Positions 51,725 to 61,179 of a stretch of 64,000 nucleotides of DNA are shown here, piece by piece; position 1 is the stretch's first letter; each line of letters starts with the position of its first letter. The position numbers and the translations under genes are program-made. The DNA lies in assembly GCA_964627305.1 (NCBI GenBank), contig CAZVHP010000002.1, positions 124,001-188,000 on the forward strand. The letters are read 5' to 3'. This stretch comes from WJKG01 sp964627305. GTDB taxonomy: Bacteria; Zixibacteria; MSB-5A5; GN15; FEB-12. The notes beneath the pieces are model-generated. The model searched no databases. It saw only the letters and a program-made list of their open reading frames with translations, and was not told the DNA's origin.

Positions 51725-51757
51725 CCGTTGCCATTAATCTATCTCAAACGGCAACGG
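51725..51757. promoter_or_regulatory. Inverted-repeat operator candidate upstream of the MacAB-like operon
   Basis: CCGTTGCC (51725-51732), 17 bases, GGCAACGG (51750-51757): perfect 8-bp arms. A second register, TTGCCGTT with AACGGCAA, is embedded. It lies 58-90 bases before the first gene of an operon whose downstream neighbour encodes a MarR regulator, a plausible ligand for such a site. Confidence 0.45.
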
Positions 51758-51814
51758 TCATACTCACAAGCGGCACAAGAGTGCCCGGAACACGTGCTGT
51801 GAGAAGGAAAGGAC

Positions 51815-53065
51815 ATGATGAAACGAGTCATAGTATTCGTGGCGGTAACCCTGCTGATCGTGGGCGGTTCGTATCTGGCCATTTACGGTTTTGCGGGCAA
51901 GAGCAAGCCACAGTATGAGTTCGCCCCGGTTACCAGGGCTGATGTGGAGAATACGGTAACGGCCTCCGGCACGCTCTCTCCGACGACAACGGTAGAGGTC
52001 GGTACGCAGGTTTCGGGGACCATCGACAGAGTCCTCGTTGATTTCAACGATCAGGTGGCCGAGGGACAGGTTCTGGTGGTGCTTGATACGTCACTATTGA
52101 AAGCGGCAGTCATCGATGCCGAGGCGAACCTTGAGCGTGTTCAGGCGCAGTTGGAGCTGACCCGGAATGACTGGACACGAAACAAGCAGCTCTTCGACCG
52201 CAACCTGATCTCGGAGTCGGAGTTTCTGTCGTTCGATGTCAGCCTTAGGGTTCAGCAGGCGACGGTGAAGTCGGCCCAGACGGCCCTTGATCGGGCGCGG
52301 CGCAATCTCGAATATGCGGTTATCAGGTCGCCGATCTCGGGAATTGTAATCGGGAAATCGGTGGAAGCCGGGCAGACAGTCGCGGCCAGCTTGTCGACTC
52401 CGACGCTGTTCATTATAGCACAGGATCTGGACCGGATGGAGATTCTGGTCGATGTCGACGAGAGCGATATTGGCCAGATTAAGGTCGGTCAGCAGGTACG
52501 GTTCGAGGTGACCGCATACGCCAGCAAGGTATTCACGGGCGAGGTGACGCAGATTCGTCTCCAGCCCAAGACCGTCTCCAATGTTGTGACATACACGGTG
52601 GTAGCCAATGCCTCCAATGAAGAGGGGCTGTTGTTGCCCGGTATGACAGCGACCGTCGATTTTGTCACGGCGGAGCGTCGCGATGTCCTGGTAGTGCCGA
52701 CTCGGGCGCTGCGTTTCCAGCCATCGGAAGAACAGGTGGCTCAGGCTTTGGAGCGATTCCGGGCTGAGCGGGAAGCTCAGGCACCGGACAGTCTTGCCGC
52801 CGGCGGTGAGGGGAGTCGACGCGGCACTCCCGGGCGGGGTCGGGGTGCGGCTACCGAACGTGTCTGGACACTGAATGCCTCCGGGGAAATAGTCATGATG
52901 CCCGTTCGAACAGGCCTGGCCGACGGCACCAATACCGAGATAGTGTTCAGTCGCATGCTGTCGGAGGGGGATACGCTCATTGTCGGATCGTCGGAAAGCG
53001 GGACGCCGGCAAGAGCAACACGAATGTCGAACAGGCCCCCGGGGTTTGGTCCCGGGCGGTTCTGA
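51815..53065 (+). CDS. macA: Membrane-fusion (periplasmic adaptor) protein, MacA-like
   Basis: 416 residues. One N-terminal membrane helix (IVFVAVTLLIVGGSYLAIYG), then the lipoyl/hairpin pattern of HlyD-family adaptors (GTLSPTTTVEVGTQVSGTI, a coiled-coil near 90-165, SPISGIVIGKSVEAGQTV), and beta-barrel text (DESDIGQIKVGQQVRFEV). Unusual is a low-complexity Gly/Arg stretch near 330-350 (GGEGSRRGTPGRGRG). It connects the ABC permease to an outer-membrane channel; no TolC gene is in this window. Confidence 0.9.
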   Translation: MMKRVIVFVAVTLLIVGGSYLAIYGFAGKSKPQYEFAPVTRADVENTVTASGTLSPTTTVEVGTQVSGTIDRVLVDFNDQVAEGQVLVVLDTSLLKAAVIDAEANLERVQAQLELTRNDWTRNKQLFDRNLISESEFLSFDVSLRVQQATVKSAQTALDRARRNLEYAVIRSPISGIVIGKSVEAGQTVAASLSTPTLFIIAQDLDRMEILVDVDESDIGQIKVGQQVRFEVTAYASKVFTGEVTQIRLQPKTVSNVVTYTVVANASNEEGLLLPGMTATVDFVTAERRDVLVVPTRALRFQPSEEQVAQALERFRAEREAQAPDSLAAGGEGSRRGTPGRGRGAATERVWTLNASGEIVMMPVRTGLADGTNTEIVFSRMLSEGDTLIVGSSESGTPARATRMSNRPPGFGPGRF

Positions 53066-53075
53066 TCGGGTCACC

Positions 53076-53846
53076 ATGAGACGGATTGATCCCAACATGT
53101 CAGAAGTCATCAGGACAGAGAATCTCACGAAGGTGTTTCATGTGGGCAGCATATCGATCCCGGCGCTGCGCGGTATTGATCTTTCAGTAAACGCCGGGGA
53201 GTTCGTGGCGGTGATGGGTTCCTCAGGCTCGGGCAAGTCGACCTTGATGAACCTGGTGGGTTGTCTGGACGTGCCCACCGACGGGATCTATCTGCTTGAC
53301 GGTGAACGGGCCGATCGCCTGAGCAAGAACGACCGCTCGGAGGTTCGCAACCGCAAGATCGGGTTCGTGTTCCAGGGGTTCAACCTTCTGGCCCGTACGA
53401 CGGCTCTGGAGAATGTGAGCCTGCCGCTGTTCTACGACCGTCGGAACCACGTCCGGGACCATCGGAAGGCGGCGCTGGAGGCGTTGGCGAGGGTGGGCCT
53501 GGAGGATCGCGTGGATCACACCTCGACCCAGCTTTCCGGCGGGCAGCAGCAACGGGTAGCGATAGCGCGGGCACTGGTGAACAAGCCTTCGCTTGTGCTG
53601 GCCGACGAGCCGACAGGGAATCTTGACAGCCGGACATCGATTGAGATCATGGCGCTGTTTCAACAGCTTAACCGGGAAGGCGTGACGGTGATCCTGGTGA
53701 CTCACGAGCATGAGATATCGCAGTATGCGCACCGGGTCGTGGTGCTTCGTGACGGTTTGATTGTGCGTGATCGTGCGGTCGAGACGGTGCGCGACGCCGC
53801 CCGTGACCTGGCCGCTTTGCCGGTACAAGAGGAGGTGGCATCATGA
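53076..53846 (+). CDS. ABC transporter ATP-binding protein, MacB/LolD type
   Basis: 256 residues from ATG 53076; ATG 53097 (starting MSEVIRTENLTKVF) is an equally possible start, and the frame runs back to 52980 inside macA. Walker A MGSSGSGKSTLMN, signature LSGGQQQRVAIARAL, Walker B LVLADEPTGNLD. The spacing is that of the MacB/LolD/FtsE exporters. It energises the permease encoded next; the ATGA at 53843 couples their translation. Confidence 0.92.
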   Translation: MRRIDPNMSEVIRTENLTKVFHVGSISIPALRGIDLSVNAGEFVAVMGSSGSGKSTLMNLVGCLDVPTDGIYLLDGERADRLSKNDRSEVRNRKIGFVFQGFNLLARTTALENVSLPLFYDRRNHVRDHRKAALEALARVGLEDRVDHTSTQLSGGQQQRVAIARALVNKPSLVLADEPTGNLDSRTSIEIMALFQQLNREGVTVILVTHEHEISQYAHRVVVLRDGLIVRDRAVETVRDAARDLAALPVQEEVAS

Positions 53847-55063
53847 CCTCCATTACCAGACTGCTGGCCGCCGCTGGGCGGAGTATTGCCAGAAACCGGC
53901 TGCGCAGCCTGTTGACCTCGCTGGGGATAATCATCGGTGTGAGCGCCGTGATCATCATGGTGGCGATCGGCGAGGGGAGCCAGCGCCAGATCGAGTCGCG
54001 CATCGACGCTCTTGGGACCAACTTGCTGATGGCGTTGCCGGGCAGTGCCACCAGCGGCGGGGCACGGATGGGGCGTGGCAGTTTCAACCGATTTACGTTC
54101 GCTGATGTGGAGGCGATACGGGAGCGGGCCTATACTATATCCGCCGTATCGGCCGTGGTTCGAGTGGGTACTCAGGTGATCGGTGGCGGGACCAATTGGT
54201 ACACCATGCTGCACGGAGTTGACCCGGACTACTTTACCATTCGCAACTGGGAGCTTGCCTACGGCGAGCTGTTCGATGCCAAAGCGGTGGCAGCCAATCG
54301 CAAGGTCGCGCTGCTGGGAAAGACGGTTGCCGACGAGCTATTTGGCGCTATGGACCCGATCGGGCAGACGATTCGCATTCGCAACACCCCGTTCAGGGTC
54401 ATCGGGGTGCTCAAGGAGAAGGGCCAGAGCGGCGTGGGACAGGACCAGGACGATGTCATTCTGGCTCCCTCCACCTCGGTGCTCTATCGTCTGAAGGGGG
54501 GGAGCTGGGTGGACATGATCAATGCCAGCGCCGCGTCCTCGGATCGGGTGGATGAGGCGATCGCGGAGATGACCGCCATTCTGCGGGAGATGCACAAGCT
54601 GAACCCCGGCGAGGAGAATGATTTCACCATTCGCAGTCAGGCTGAGATCACGGAAGTGGTCACCGAAACGACGAAGACGATGACGCTGCTGCTCGGCTCA
54701 ATTGCGGCAGTCAGTCTGATAGTGGGCGGGATCGGGATCATGAATATCATGCTGGTGTCGGTGACCGAACGGACCCGGGAGATAGGCATTCGACTGTCCG
54801 TGGGGGCACGTGAGAGCGACATTATGGTGCAGTTTCTGACCGAGGCAGTGGTGCTGAGTATCGGGGGTGGCCTGATCGGTATACTGCTGTCGACGGGGGT
54901 AGTCGCGGCGCTCAATGTCTGGACGACACTGGGACCGGTTATCACACCGGAGGTAGTAGTTATCTCGTTCGTGTTTGCGGCGGCGGTAGGGGTCTTCTTC
55001 GGGTTTTACCCGGCCCGTAAGGCTGCCCGGCTGAATCCCATCGACGCCTTGCACCACGAGTAG
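53843..55063 (+). CDS. macB: ABC transporter permease, MacB type
   Basis: 406 residues. One N-terminal helix (LLTSLGIIIGVSAVIIMVAIGEG), a large periplasmic MacB-PCD domain (about 45-265), then three helices of the FtsX-like domain with LIVGGIGIMNIMLVSVTERT and REIGIRLSVGA. ATPase and permease are separate genes here, whereas E. coli MacB is one chain. Typical cargoes are peptides, lipids or macrolides; the cargo is not evident. The next gene lies 93 bases (to ORF start 55177: 113) further on. Confidence 0.92.
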   Translation: MTSITRLLAAAGRSIARNRLRSLLTSLGIIIGVSAVIIMVAIGEGSQRQIESRIDALGTNLLMALPGSATSGGARMGRGSFNRFTFADVEAIRERAYTISAVSAVVRVGTQVIGGGTNWYTMLHGVDPDYFTIRNWELAYGELFDAKAVAANRKVALLGKTVADELFGAMDPIGQTIRIRNTPFRVIGVLKEKGQSGVGQDQDDVILAPSTSVLYRLKGGSWVDMINASAASSDRVDEAIAEMTAILREMHKLNPGEENDFTIRSQAEITEVVTETTKTMTLLLGSIAAVSLIVGGIGIMNIMLVSVTERTREIGIRLSVGARESDIMVQFLTEAVVLSIGGGLIGILLSTGVVAALNVWTTLGPVITPEVVVISFVFAAAVGVFFGFYPARKAARLNPIDALHHE

Positions 55064-55176
55064 GCATCTCAGACGATGTGGCACGATTGGCGAAAGCGGG
55101 GACGGGTGATAATGCTCTGCCGGCAAATCGCGTCGGCGGGTGAACAGCGGAATGTTTGTGTGAAAGGATGGTCACT

Positions 55177-55833
55177 ATGAGACTGGCGGCAAGTAGCTGT
55201 CTGGTGATGCTCTGGATGGTGGGGACGGCGCTGGCGGTGAGCCAGGAGCAGTTAGTCGAGATGCGGGTCGAGCACCTGCGAGGTCAGTTACAACTGACCG
55301 ACGAGCAAGCGGATACGGCGCGGGTGGTGATCGCCCGGTATGTCGGTCAATTGCAGGGTCAGGGTGGCCGGCCGACGCCGGACCCCCAGGACCGGCAAGC
55401 TCTGCCGGGAAAGCTGGAGGCCGAGGTTCGTGAGCGGATCGGAGCAACACTCAACGAATCCCAGAGAGAGCAACTGGCCGGTTTCGAAGGGTGTATCGTT
55501 CCGGACCGGCAACTCCTGCAGTTGAACAGCAGACTCAACCTTACGGAGAAGCAGGTGCCGGTTGTTGAGGAGATATTGGGTATCTATCGTGCGGAGATAC
55601 AGGCGGCGATGAACAAGCGCGACAGCGACCGGCGGGGGATGATGGGGGGAATGCGAGAAATCATGGATCGTCAAGATGAGTCCCTCAAGGCAGTGCTTAG
55701 TAAGGATCAGGCTAAGGAGCTGGAGAAGTTTCGAGACGAGCAACGACAGCAGATGCAGCAGCGTCCTGACCGTCGCCCGGATGGCGCCGAGCGACCTCGC
55801 GGCGGCGGGGGCCGTGGTGGCCGTGGCCAATGA
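55177..55833 (+). CDS. Spy/CpxP-like exported helical protein with Gly/Arg-rich tail
   Basis: 218 residues from ATG 55177 with AAAGGA upstream (GTG 55156 is less likely). Signal peptide about 1-20 (RLAASSCLVMLWMVGTALAV). Two helical repeats carry the LT(D/E)xQ pattern (LQLTDEQADTARVVI and LNLTEKQVPVVEEIL), as in periplasmic Spy/CpxP chaperones. A Met/Arg/Gln-rich segment follows, and a tail RPRGGGGRGGRG similar to the Gly/Arg stretch of the MacA-like protein in the same operon. Perhaps an envelope-stress chaperone or metal sensor. Ends at a strong terminator. Confidence 0.75.
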   Translation: MRLAASSCLVMLWMVGTALAVSQEQLVEMRVEHLRGQLQLTDEQADTARVVIARYVGQLQGQGGRPTPDPQDRQALPGKLEAEVRERIGATLNESQREQLAGFEGCIVPDRQLLQLNSRLNLTEKQVPVVEEILGIYRAEIQAAMNKRDSDRRGMMGGMREIMDRQDESLKAVLSKDQAKELEKFRDEQRQQMQQRPDRRPDGAERPRGGGGRGGRGQ

Positions 55834-55876
55834 CCCCCTGTGAATCCGTTTCATTGGACATCTGGTTTGATCTACC

Positions 55877-55907
55877 GGGCGTGCAGCTTGCACGCCCTCT
55901 TTTTCTT
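55877..55907 (+). terminator. Terminator of the MacAB-like operon
   Basis: Perfect 9-bp stem GGGCGTGCA (55877-55885), GCT loop, complement 55889-55897, followed by TCTTTTTCTT. Confidence 0.9.
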
Positions 55908-55992
55908 GCCGGCAAGGAAGGTCACGGACCGCTGGTGGCGGCGGAACATCTGTGAGCACATGCTCGTTACAACAGGCACCAATGAGGTGCCT

Positions 55993-56424
55993 ATGAGCCA
56001 GTCAGAACTTGCAGAACGATCAGCCTTTCAAATGATTCTGCGTGCCGCCGAGGCAATTCGGGGGCGTTTCGATAAGACGCTCAAGGCCTACGGCCTGACG
56101 GAACCGCAATTCAATGTTCTCCGGATTGTTCGCGGAGCGGGCGGGCAGGGGGTGCCCGCGCAGGAGATCGGGCGTCGGATGATCACCCGTGTTCCCGATG
56201 TGACCCGTCTGGTGGCACGGCTGGAGCAGAAGGGCCTGGTGGTGCGGGAGCGAAGTGAGGCGGACCGACGGATGGTCCTTACTCGACTGACACCCCGAGG
56301 CCGCAAGCTGCTGTTGCGACTAGACCAACCGGTCGATGAGAGTCACCGACAGCAGTTTGCGCACATGAGCAAAGAGGATCAGAACGAGCTGATTCGGTTG
56401 CTTAAGACGCTCTGTGAGAGCTGA
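55993..56424 (+). CDS. MarR-family transcriptional regulator
   Basis: 143 residues from ATG 55993 with GAGGTG upstream; ATG 55960 and a frame to 55840 are also open. Winged helix-turn-helix: AYGLTEPQFNVLRIVRGAG, the recognition region MITRVPDVTRLVARLEQKGLVVRE, and the wing SEADRRMVLTRLTPRG. A dimeric repressor that usually controls neighbouring export or stress genes. It is separated from the exporter operon by a terminator but faces the same way; the inverted repeat at 51725-51757 is a candidate target. Confidence 0.92.
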   Translation: MSQSELAERSAFQMILRAAEAIRGRFDKTLKAYGLTEPQFNVLRIVRGAGGQGVPAQEIGRRMITRVPDVTRLVARLEQKGLVVRERSEADRRMVLTRLTPRGRKLLLRLDQPVDESHRQQFAHMSKEDQNELIRLLKTLCES

Positions 56425-56550
56425 GCAGTCAGTCCGGCAGCCCCTTGCTTTGTCTCCTTTTAGAGCTTTCTCCAGTGACAGGTTATCTGTAGATTACTTG
56501 GACACATGTATGGATGATGTATGTGCTCAAGCAATGGAGGGATGTGACGG

Positions 56551-57510
56551 ATGCGCTGGAATGAACGTTATCTGAACAAGCCGGAGGCGATGCTGGTCGC
56601 TGTTGTGGCTGTTGTCGTGCTGGTGATCGCGGGGTGTCAGAGTGATCAAAAGACGGATGCTTCGGGTGAACAGGCAGCTCGAGTTGTTGACCTGCCGCCG
56701 GGCTACACCGACAGTGTGCCATCGGCCGATGGCGTACTGATCCACTATGATGCGTACGGTGAGGGTGACCGGACAGTGCTGTTGGTACACGGCTGGGCGT
56801 GCGATGCCTCATACTGGGATGGGCAGATAGCGGCGCTGGTCGAGGAGGGCTACCGGGCGGTCGCGATTGACCTGGCTGGTCACGGTCGCTCCGGGTCTGG
56901 ACGCGAAGCGTGGACGATGCAGGCCTATGGTGCCGACGTGGTCGCTGTGGCTGACGCTGTGAAGGCCGAGGAGATCGCGCTGGTCGGGCACTCGATGGGC
57001 GGCGCTGTCGTTCTGGAGGCCGCGGCGATGCTGGGCAATCGCGTGAAGGGTGTGGTCGGGGTGGATACGTATCAGGACCTGGAGCAATCCTTCACCGATG
57101 AGCAGATCTCTGGGTTCATGGCGCAGTTCGAGGAAGATTTCGAAGGGCAGGTGAAGCAGTTCGTACGTGGCATGTTCCCGGATAACGCCGACAGCACTAT
57201 GGTTGCGCGGGTCGCCGATGATATGGCGCAGACGCCAAAGGAGGTGGGGCTGGGTTCGTTCCGTCATTTGTTCGCGTACGATTACGCTGGGGTGCTGGCG
57301 AAGCTGGATATCCCGATTCTGACGATCGGCAGCGATAAGTACCCGGTGCATGTCGAGAAGAACCGCAAGTTGTATGGTAAGTTCGATGCGACCGTCGTCG
57401 ACAGCACCGGCCACTTCCTGCATCTGGAGAAACCGTCGGAGTTCAACCCCCGTCTGGTGCAGGCGCTTCGGCGCCTCTGGCTGCGCCCGGGCGAGACTGG
57501 CCGATATTGA
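56551..57510 (+). CDS. Alpha/beta-hydrolase, exported lipoprotein
   Basis: 319 residues. Signal with lipobox VIAGC (Cys about 29), so it is probably membrane-anchored outside the cytoplasm. Hydrolase fold: oxyanion HGWACDASYWDG, nucleophile GHSMGG (Ser about 150), acid near the SDKYPVH loop and catalytic His in GHFLHLEKPSEF. GGAGGG lies upstream of the ATG. The natural ester or lactone substrate is unknown. Confidence 0.9.
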   Translation: MRWNERYLNKPEAMLVAVVAVVVLVIAGCQSDQKTDASGEQAARVVDLPPGYTDSVPSADGVLIHYDAYGEGDRTVLLVHGWACDASYWDGQIAALVEEGYRAVAIDLAGHGRSGSGREAWTMQAYGADVVAVADAVKAEEIALVGHSMGGAVVLEAAAMLGNRVKGVVGVDTYQDLEQSFTDEQISGFMAQFEEDFEGQVKQFVRGMFPDNADSTMVARVADDMAQTPKEVGLGSFRHLFAYDYAGVLAKLDIPILTIGSDKYPVHVEKNRKLYGKFDATVVDSTGHFLHLEKPSEFNPRLVQALRRLWLRPGETGRY

Positions 57511-57576
57511 GCGCGGTGTGCGTGGCGACGGAGGAGGACAGCAGGACGAGGGTGAGGACTGACTGAAGGCGCCAGT

Positions 57577-58140
57577 TCACGGGGCGCCATTCTCTATCAG
57601 GATCTTCAGACCGATTCCCAGCAGGATGATGCCCCCGAGGACACCGGCCGATCGCCCCAGCCTGAACCCAACCGTCCTTCCCAGTCCCATGCCGACACTG
57701 GTCATGGTGGCGGCTACGACGCCGATGACAATGCTCGCGGTGACAATGTCGGCCTGTAGCAGGGCAACGGAGAACCCGACAGCGAAGGCATCGATACTGG
57801 TCGCCACGGAAAGGATGATCAGTGACCACCTGCGCGTCGGATCGGAGGTATTCAATTGCTCAGTGGTGAAGGTGAGTGCCTCGCGAATCATTTTGACACT
57901 GATAATCAGCAGCAGCGCGAAGGCAATCCAGTGCGCCCAGTCTTTGACGAAGCGCTCGATTTGATGACCGATCAGCCAGCCGATGATGGGCATCAGAAAC
58001 TGGAACAGCCCGAAATGGAAGCTCAGGCGAAAAACCGGGTGGAAGCCGAGACAAGGCAGGCGGGCACCGACGGCGATGGCCACCGCGAAGGCGTCCATCC
58101 CGAGTCCGATTGCAATTGCCAGCAGCGTCCACCAGTCCAT
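57577..58140 (-). CDS. mntP: Manganese efflux pump MntP
   Basis: 187 residues, six hydrophobic helices in two related halves, each with the conserved acidic motif (GMDAFAVAIAVG near 14-25 and SIDAFAVGFSVAL in the second half), as in the MntP family. It exports Mn2+. Promoter at 58192-58220. The leader is only about 45 bases, too short for a yybP-ykoY riboswitch. Confidence 0.94.
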   Translation of the reverse strand: MDWWTLLAIAIGLGMDAFAVAIAVGARLPCLGFHPVFRLSFHFGLFQFLMPIIGWLIGHQIERFVKDWAHWIAFALLLIISVKMIREALTFTTEQLNTSDPTRRWSLIILSVATSIDAFAVGFSVALLQADIVTASIVIGVVAATMTSVGMGLGRTVGFRLGRSAGVLGGIILLGIGLKILIENGAP

Positions 58141-58470
58141 AATCGGGGTTCCTGTCGATTGCCAGATGCCGGTTCAGCGTTCGTTTCAGTGGATATACGC
58201 TGGAAACCGGCTAAAAGCAACGTTCCACAGCGCAGGCGCATTCACAGAGTCCTGTCGCTACAAAGCGCTTGTGTGAACATGAACCCGAGTCCATATTATG
58301 CTGTTATCACTACAATAGTGGACTGCGACATCGTCGGTGAGAGATACATCAGTGGGTGTTCCGACAAGCGACTCTTGGCATCGTCAGGTATGGCACTGGT
58401 TCAGTTCACAAGTGCGCAATTGTCAGAAATATTGCATGAATGGTCACACTTTATCACGGAGGAGTGAGAA
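58141..58470. other. Intergenic region between mntP and the OmpA gene
   Basis: 330 bases without a gene I can support. It holds the mntP promoter (58192-58220, minus) and a weaker candidate for the OmpA gene: TTCACA (58405-58410), 17 bases, AATATT (58428-58433). I see no structured RNA. Confidence 0.45.
58192..58220 (-). promoter_or_regulatory. Promoter of mntP
   Basis: Minus strand: TTGCTT (58220-58215), 17 bases, TATATC (58197-58192). Start near 58185. Confidence 0.6.
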
Positions 58471-59994
58471 TTGAAAACCAAAGCTATTGTGATCCTGATG
58501 ACGTGTCTCATGATCACCTCGGTGGTTGCCGCAGAGCAATACACTGATGGGCTCAAAGGCAGGTTCGGACTTGGCGGTCGCGGTCCGATCTTTGTTCCGC
58601 TGTTCGAAGGGGGAGACTTCAACCAGTTCAGCGAGCAGTACGAACCTTATATGATGGGGTGGGACGGATCTGTGTACCTTCGCTGGGGTATCACCAATCG
58701 TTGGTTCGTGAACCTGGCCTGGGCGCATACCTCGGTGTTTGATGATTCGGCGGCGAGTTCGGATCAGTCTTTCACCTTCCGTAACTCGGACAACGCCCTG
58801 TCGCGTCTTGAGGGCAACATGTTCAGCCTGACGGGTGACTACCATTTCTCTCCGACCAAGCGCTTCTCACCATTTGCGACGGTTGGTGTGTCGGTGGATC
58901 ATTGGGGGCTGAACCGTCGCCTGGTCATTGATGAGTCCGAAGTCTGGCAGCACGATGTCTGGGACATCGGGGTCAAGTTCGGACTGGGTGCGAACTACTG
59001 GCTGTGTCAGCATTTCAGTGTGGATGCACAGGTTCGTTACACGCACCTGCTGTTCAACGTCAATACCGATGTTCCCGAGGGTAAGTATGGCCCCGGAGAC
59101 TGGTCGAGCATGAGTGACCGCCCGTTTCGCGGCTATCTGGAGCCATCGATTGGTCTGACCTGGTACTTCATGGGCGAGGGTGACAAGGACAAGGACGGTG
59201 TGAAAGACAGCAAGGATGAGTGTCCGAACACGCCGCGCGGAGCTATTGTCGATGAACGCGGGTGCGGAATCGACAGCGATGGCGATGGCGTGTATGACGG
59301 ACTCGATGAATGTCCGAATACTCCAAAGGGCGTCTGGGTAGACGCGCGCGGTTGTCCACTCGACAGCGACGGTGACGGTGTGTATGACACGTTCGACAAG
59401 TGCCCTGACACGCCGGCAGGGGTAGAGGTTGACAAGGATGGCTGCCCGATCGATTCGGATGGAGACGGTGTGCCCGATTATCTGGATAAGTGTCCGGATA
59501 CTCCCGAAGGTCTGGCAGTGCTCCCCGACGGGTGTCCCATCGACAGCGATATGGACGGTGTGCCCGACTCGGTTGACCAGTGTCCCGGCACACCGGTGGG
59601 GGTTATCGTCGACTCGACAGGATGCCCCATTGCTCAGCGCATCACCGACAAGATCACGCTGTCTGACAATGTTCGATACGAATCCGGCTCAGCCGAATTG
59701 AGTCCGGCGGCGCAGGAAATCCTGGACGATGTCGTTCAGAGCCTGCGCGCCTATCCGGAGACGAAGATCGAGATTCGTGGGTTCACCGATGCGACCGGTC
59801 CGGCCGATTTCAACATGGGGTTGTCACAACGGCGGGCCGACGCTGTTCTGCAGTATCTGGTCAGCCAGGGAATCGATGTTGACCGTATGACTGCTCGCGG
59901 GTTTGGTGAGAACCCCGACTACTTCGTGGCCGACAATGCCACCCCTGAGGGTCGGCAGAAGAACCGCCGCGTTGAGATCATTTCAGTTGATTAG
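58471..59994 (+). CDS. OmpA-family outer-membrane protein with thrombospondin type 3 repeats
   Basis: 507 residues from TTG with GGAGG upstream. Signal peptide 1-21 or so. Residues about 25-230 are an aromatic-rich beta barrel. About 231-390 hold five calcium-binding TSP3 repeats of the DSDGDGVxDxxDxCPxTP type. The last 115 residues are the peptidoglycan-binding OmpA domain (SGSAELSPAAQEIL, then GFTDATGPADFNMGLSQRRA and GFGENP). It links outer membrane and peptidoglycan, which supports a didermic host. Strong terminator after it. Confidence 0.94.
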   Translation: MKTKAIVILMTCLMITSVVAAEQYTDGLKGRFGLGGRGPIFVPLFEGGDFNQFSEQYEPYMMGWDGSVYLRWGITNRWFVNLAWAHTSVFDDSAASSDQSFTFRNSDNALSRLEGNMFSLTGDYHFSPTKRFSPFATVGVSVDHWGLNRRLVIDESEVWQHDVWDIGVKFGLGANYWLCQHFSVDAQVRYTHLLFNVNTDVPEGKYGPGDWSSMSDRPFRGYLEPSIGLTWYFMGEGDKDKDGVKDSKDECPNTPRGAIVDERGCGIDSDGDGVYDGLDECPNTPKGVWVDARGCPLDSDGDGVYDTFDKCPDTPAGVEVDKDGCPIDSDGDGVPDYLDKCPDTPEGLAVLPDGCPIDSDMDGVPDSVDQCPGTPVGVIVDSTGCPIAQRITDKITLSDNVRYESGSAELSPAAQEILDDVVQSLRAYPETKIEIRGFTDATGPADFNMGLSQRRADAVLQYLVSQGIDVDRMTARGFGENPDYFVADNATPEGRQKNRRVEIISVD

Positions 59995-60023
59995 AGTTCT
60001 GAGCAGGGAGTTCTGACCAAAGT

Positions 60024-60056
60024 GCACAAGGCCCCCAAACGGGGGCCTTGTGCTTT
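60024..60056. terminator. Bidirectional terminator between the OmpA gene and rfbB
   Basis: Perfect 13-bp stem GCACAAGGCCCCC (60024-60036), AAAC loop, complement 60041-60053, then TTT. The symmetric A/T flanks fit use by both convergent genes. Confidence 0.85.
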
Positions 60057-60079
60057 GGGCAGTGTCTGTGAGAGACGGC

Positions 60080-61129
60080 TCAGGGCTTGTCCGACTGCGA
60101 CCAGCCCTCTTCATTGATGTCTGATTGCTCAAGCAGCGGTTGCCACCACCACTCGTTGCGACGGTACCACTCAATGGTCTCTTTCAGGCCGTTTTCGAAA
60201 CCAATATCGGGTTTCCATCCGAGCTGAGTGCGAATCTTGTCTGAGCTGACCAGGTAGCGTCGGTCGTGACCGGGGCGGTCGGGAACGTACTTCTTGACGC
60301 TGTCAGACAAGCCGAGTTCGGCAATGATCAGGTCGGCGATAGTTTCAATATCGGCTTCGGTTTCGCTGCCGATATTGTAGGTCTCGCCGGGAATCCCATC
60401 CTGCAGGATCACATCGACGGCCCGGCAATGGTCCAGCACATGCAGCCACTCGCGCTTGTTTCGGCTGCTCTGGTACAGGGGCATCTTCTCACCCCGGAGG
60501 CCTCGAATAGCAAAATGGGGAATCAGCTTCTCAGGGAACTGGTACGGACCGTAGTTATTGGAGCAGATTGAGATCGTGACCGGCAGACCGAACGTTCGGG
60601 AATACGCCCGCACCGCCAGATCAGCGGCCGCCTTGGAGGCGTTGTACGGTGTGTTGGGGTTGTAGGGTGTATCCTCGGTAAACCGCTCGGTGGCATCGAG
60701 AGCCAGATCGCCGAACACCTCGCACGTGGAGATGTGGTGCACGCGCGGCACCTTGCGTGTGTGGCAGGCGTGAAGAAGTGACTGGGTACCGACAACGTTG
60801 GTCTCGAAGAATATCCGTGGTTCCACCACGGCGCGGCTGTTGTGAGTTTCCGCTGCGAAGTTGACGACAAAGTGCGGCTTGACCAGATCGAACAGGTTGC
60901 ACAGCGCGTTGAAGTCGCGTATGTCACCGTGGACGAAGGCGTAGCGATCCGCATACGCGGGGTCCGATTCAATGTCTTTCAGGCTGTCGCGATTTCCGGC
61001 ATAGGTGAGGGCATCGAAATTGATCACGCGCCACCGGGGATAACGGTGCAGCCAGTAGCGAATGAAATTGGAGCCGATGAAGCCGGCCCCGCCGGTGACG
61101 ACGATGGTCTTGTGCTGGCGAGTCAACAT
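60080..61129 (-). CDS. rfbB: dTDP-glucose 4,6-dehydratase
   Basis: 349 residues. Short-chain dehydrogenase fold with GGAGFIGSNFIRYWL (15-29) for NAD, HISTCEVFGDLA, and the catalytic YNASKAAADL (Tyr/Lys). The dehydratase-specific DE of E. coli RfbB is less evident; the sequence reads VFGDLALDATERFTEDTPY. It makes dTDP-4-keto-6-deoxyglucose for envelope sugars. No rfbA, C or D is in this window. Promoter at 61180-61208. Confidence 0.9.
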   Translation of the reverse strand: MLTRQHKTIVVTGGAGFIGSNFIRYWLHRYPRWRVINFDALTYAGNRDSLKDIESDPAYADRYAFVHGDIRDFNALCNLFDLVKPHFVVNFAAETHNSRAVVEPRIFFETNVVGTQSLLHACHTRKVPRVHHISTCEVFGDLALDATERFTEDTPYNPNTPYNASKAAADLAVRAYSRTFGLPVTISICSNNYGPYQFPEKLIPHFAIRGLRGEKMPLYQSSRNKREWLHVLDHCRAVDVILQDGIPGETYNIGSETEADIETIADLIIAELGLSDSVKKYVPDRPGHDRRYLVSSDKIRTQLGWKPDIGFENGLKETIEWYRRNEWWWQPLLEQSDINEEGWSQSDKP

Positions 61130-61179
61130 GAGTTGTCATCGCCTTTGGTCTGGTTGGGAAATACTGTGTTCATGGCGGT

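Noticed and set aside
58141..58470. Manganese (yybP-ykoY) riboswitch before mntP
   Set aside because: The promoter leaves a leader of only about 45 bases, too short for the riboswitch, and its conserved loops are not visible.
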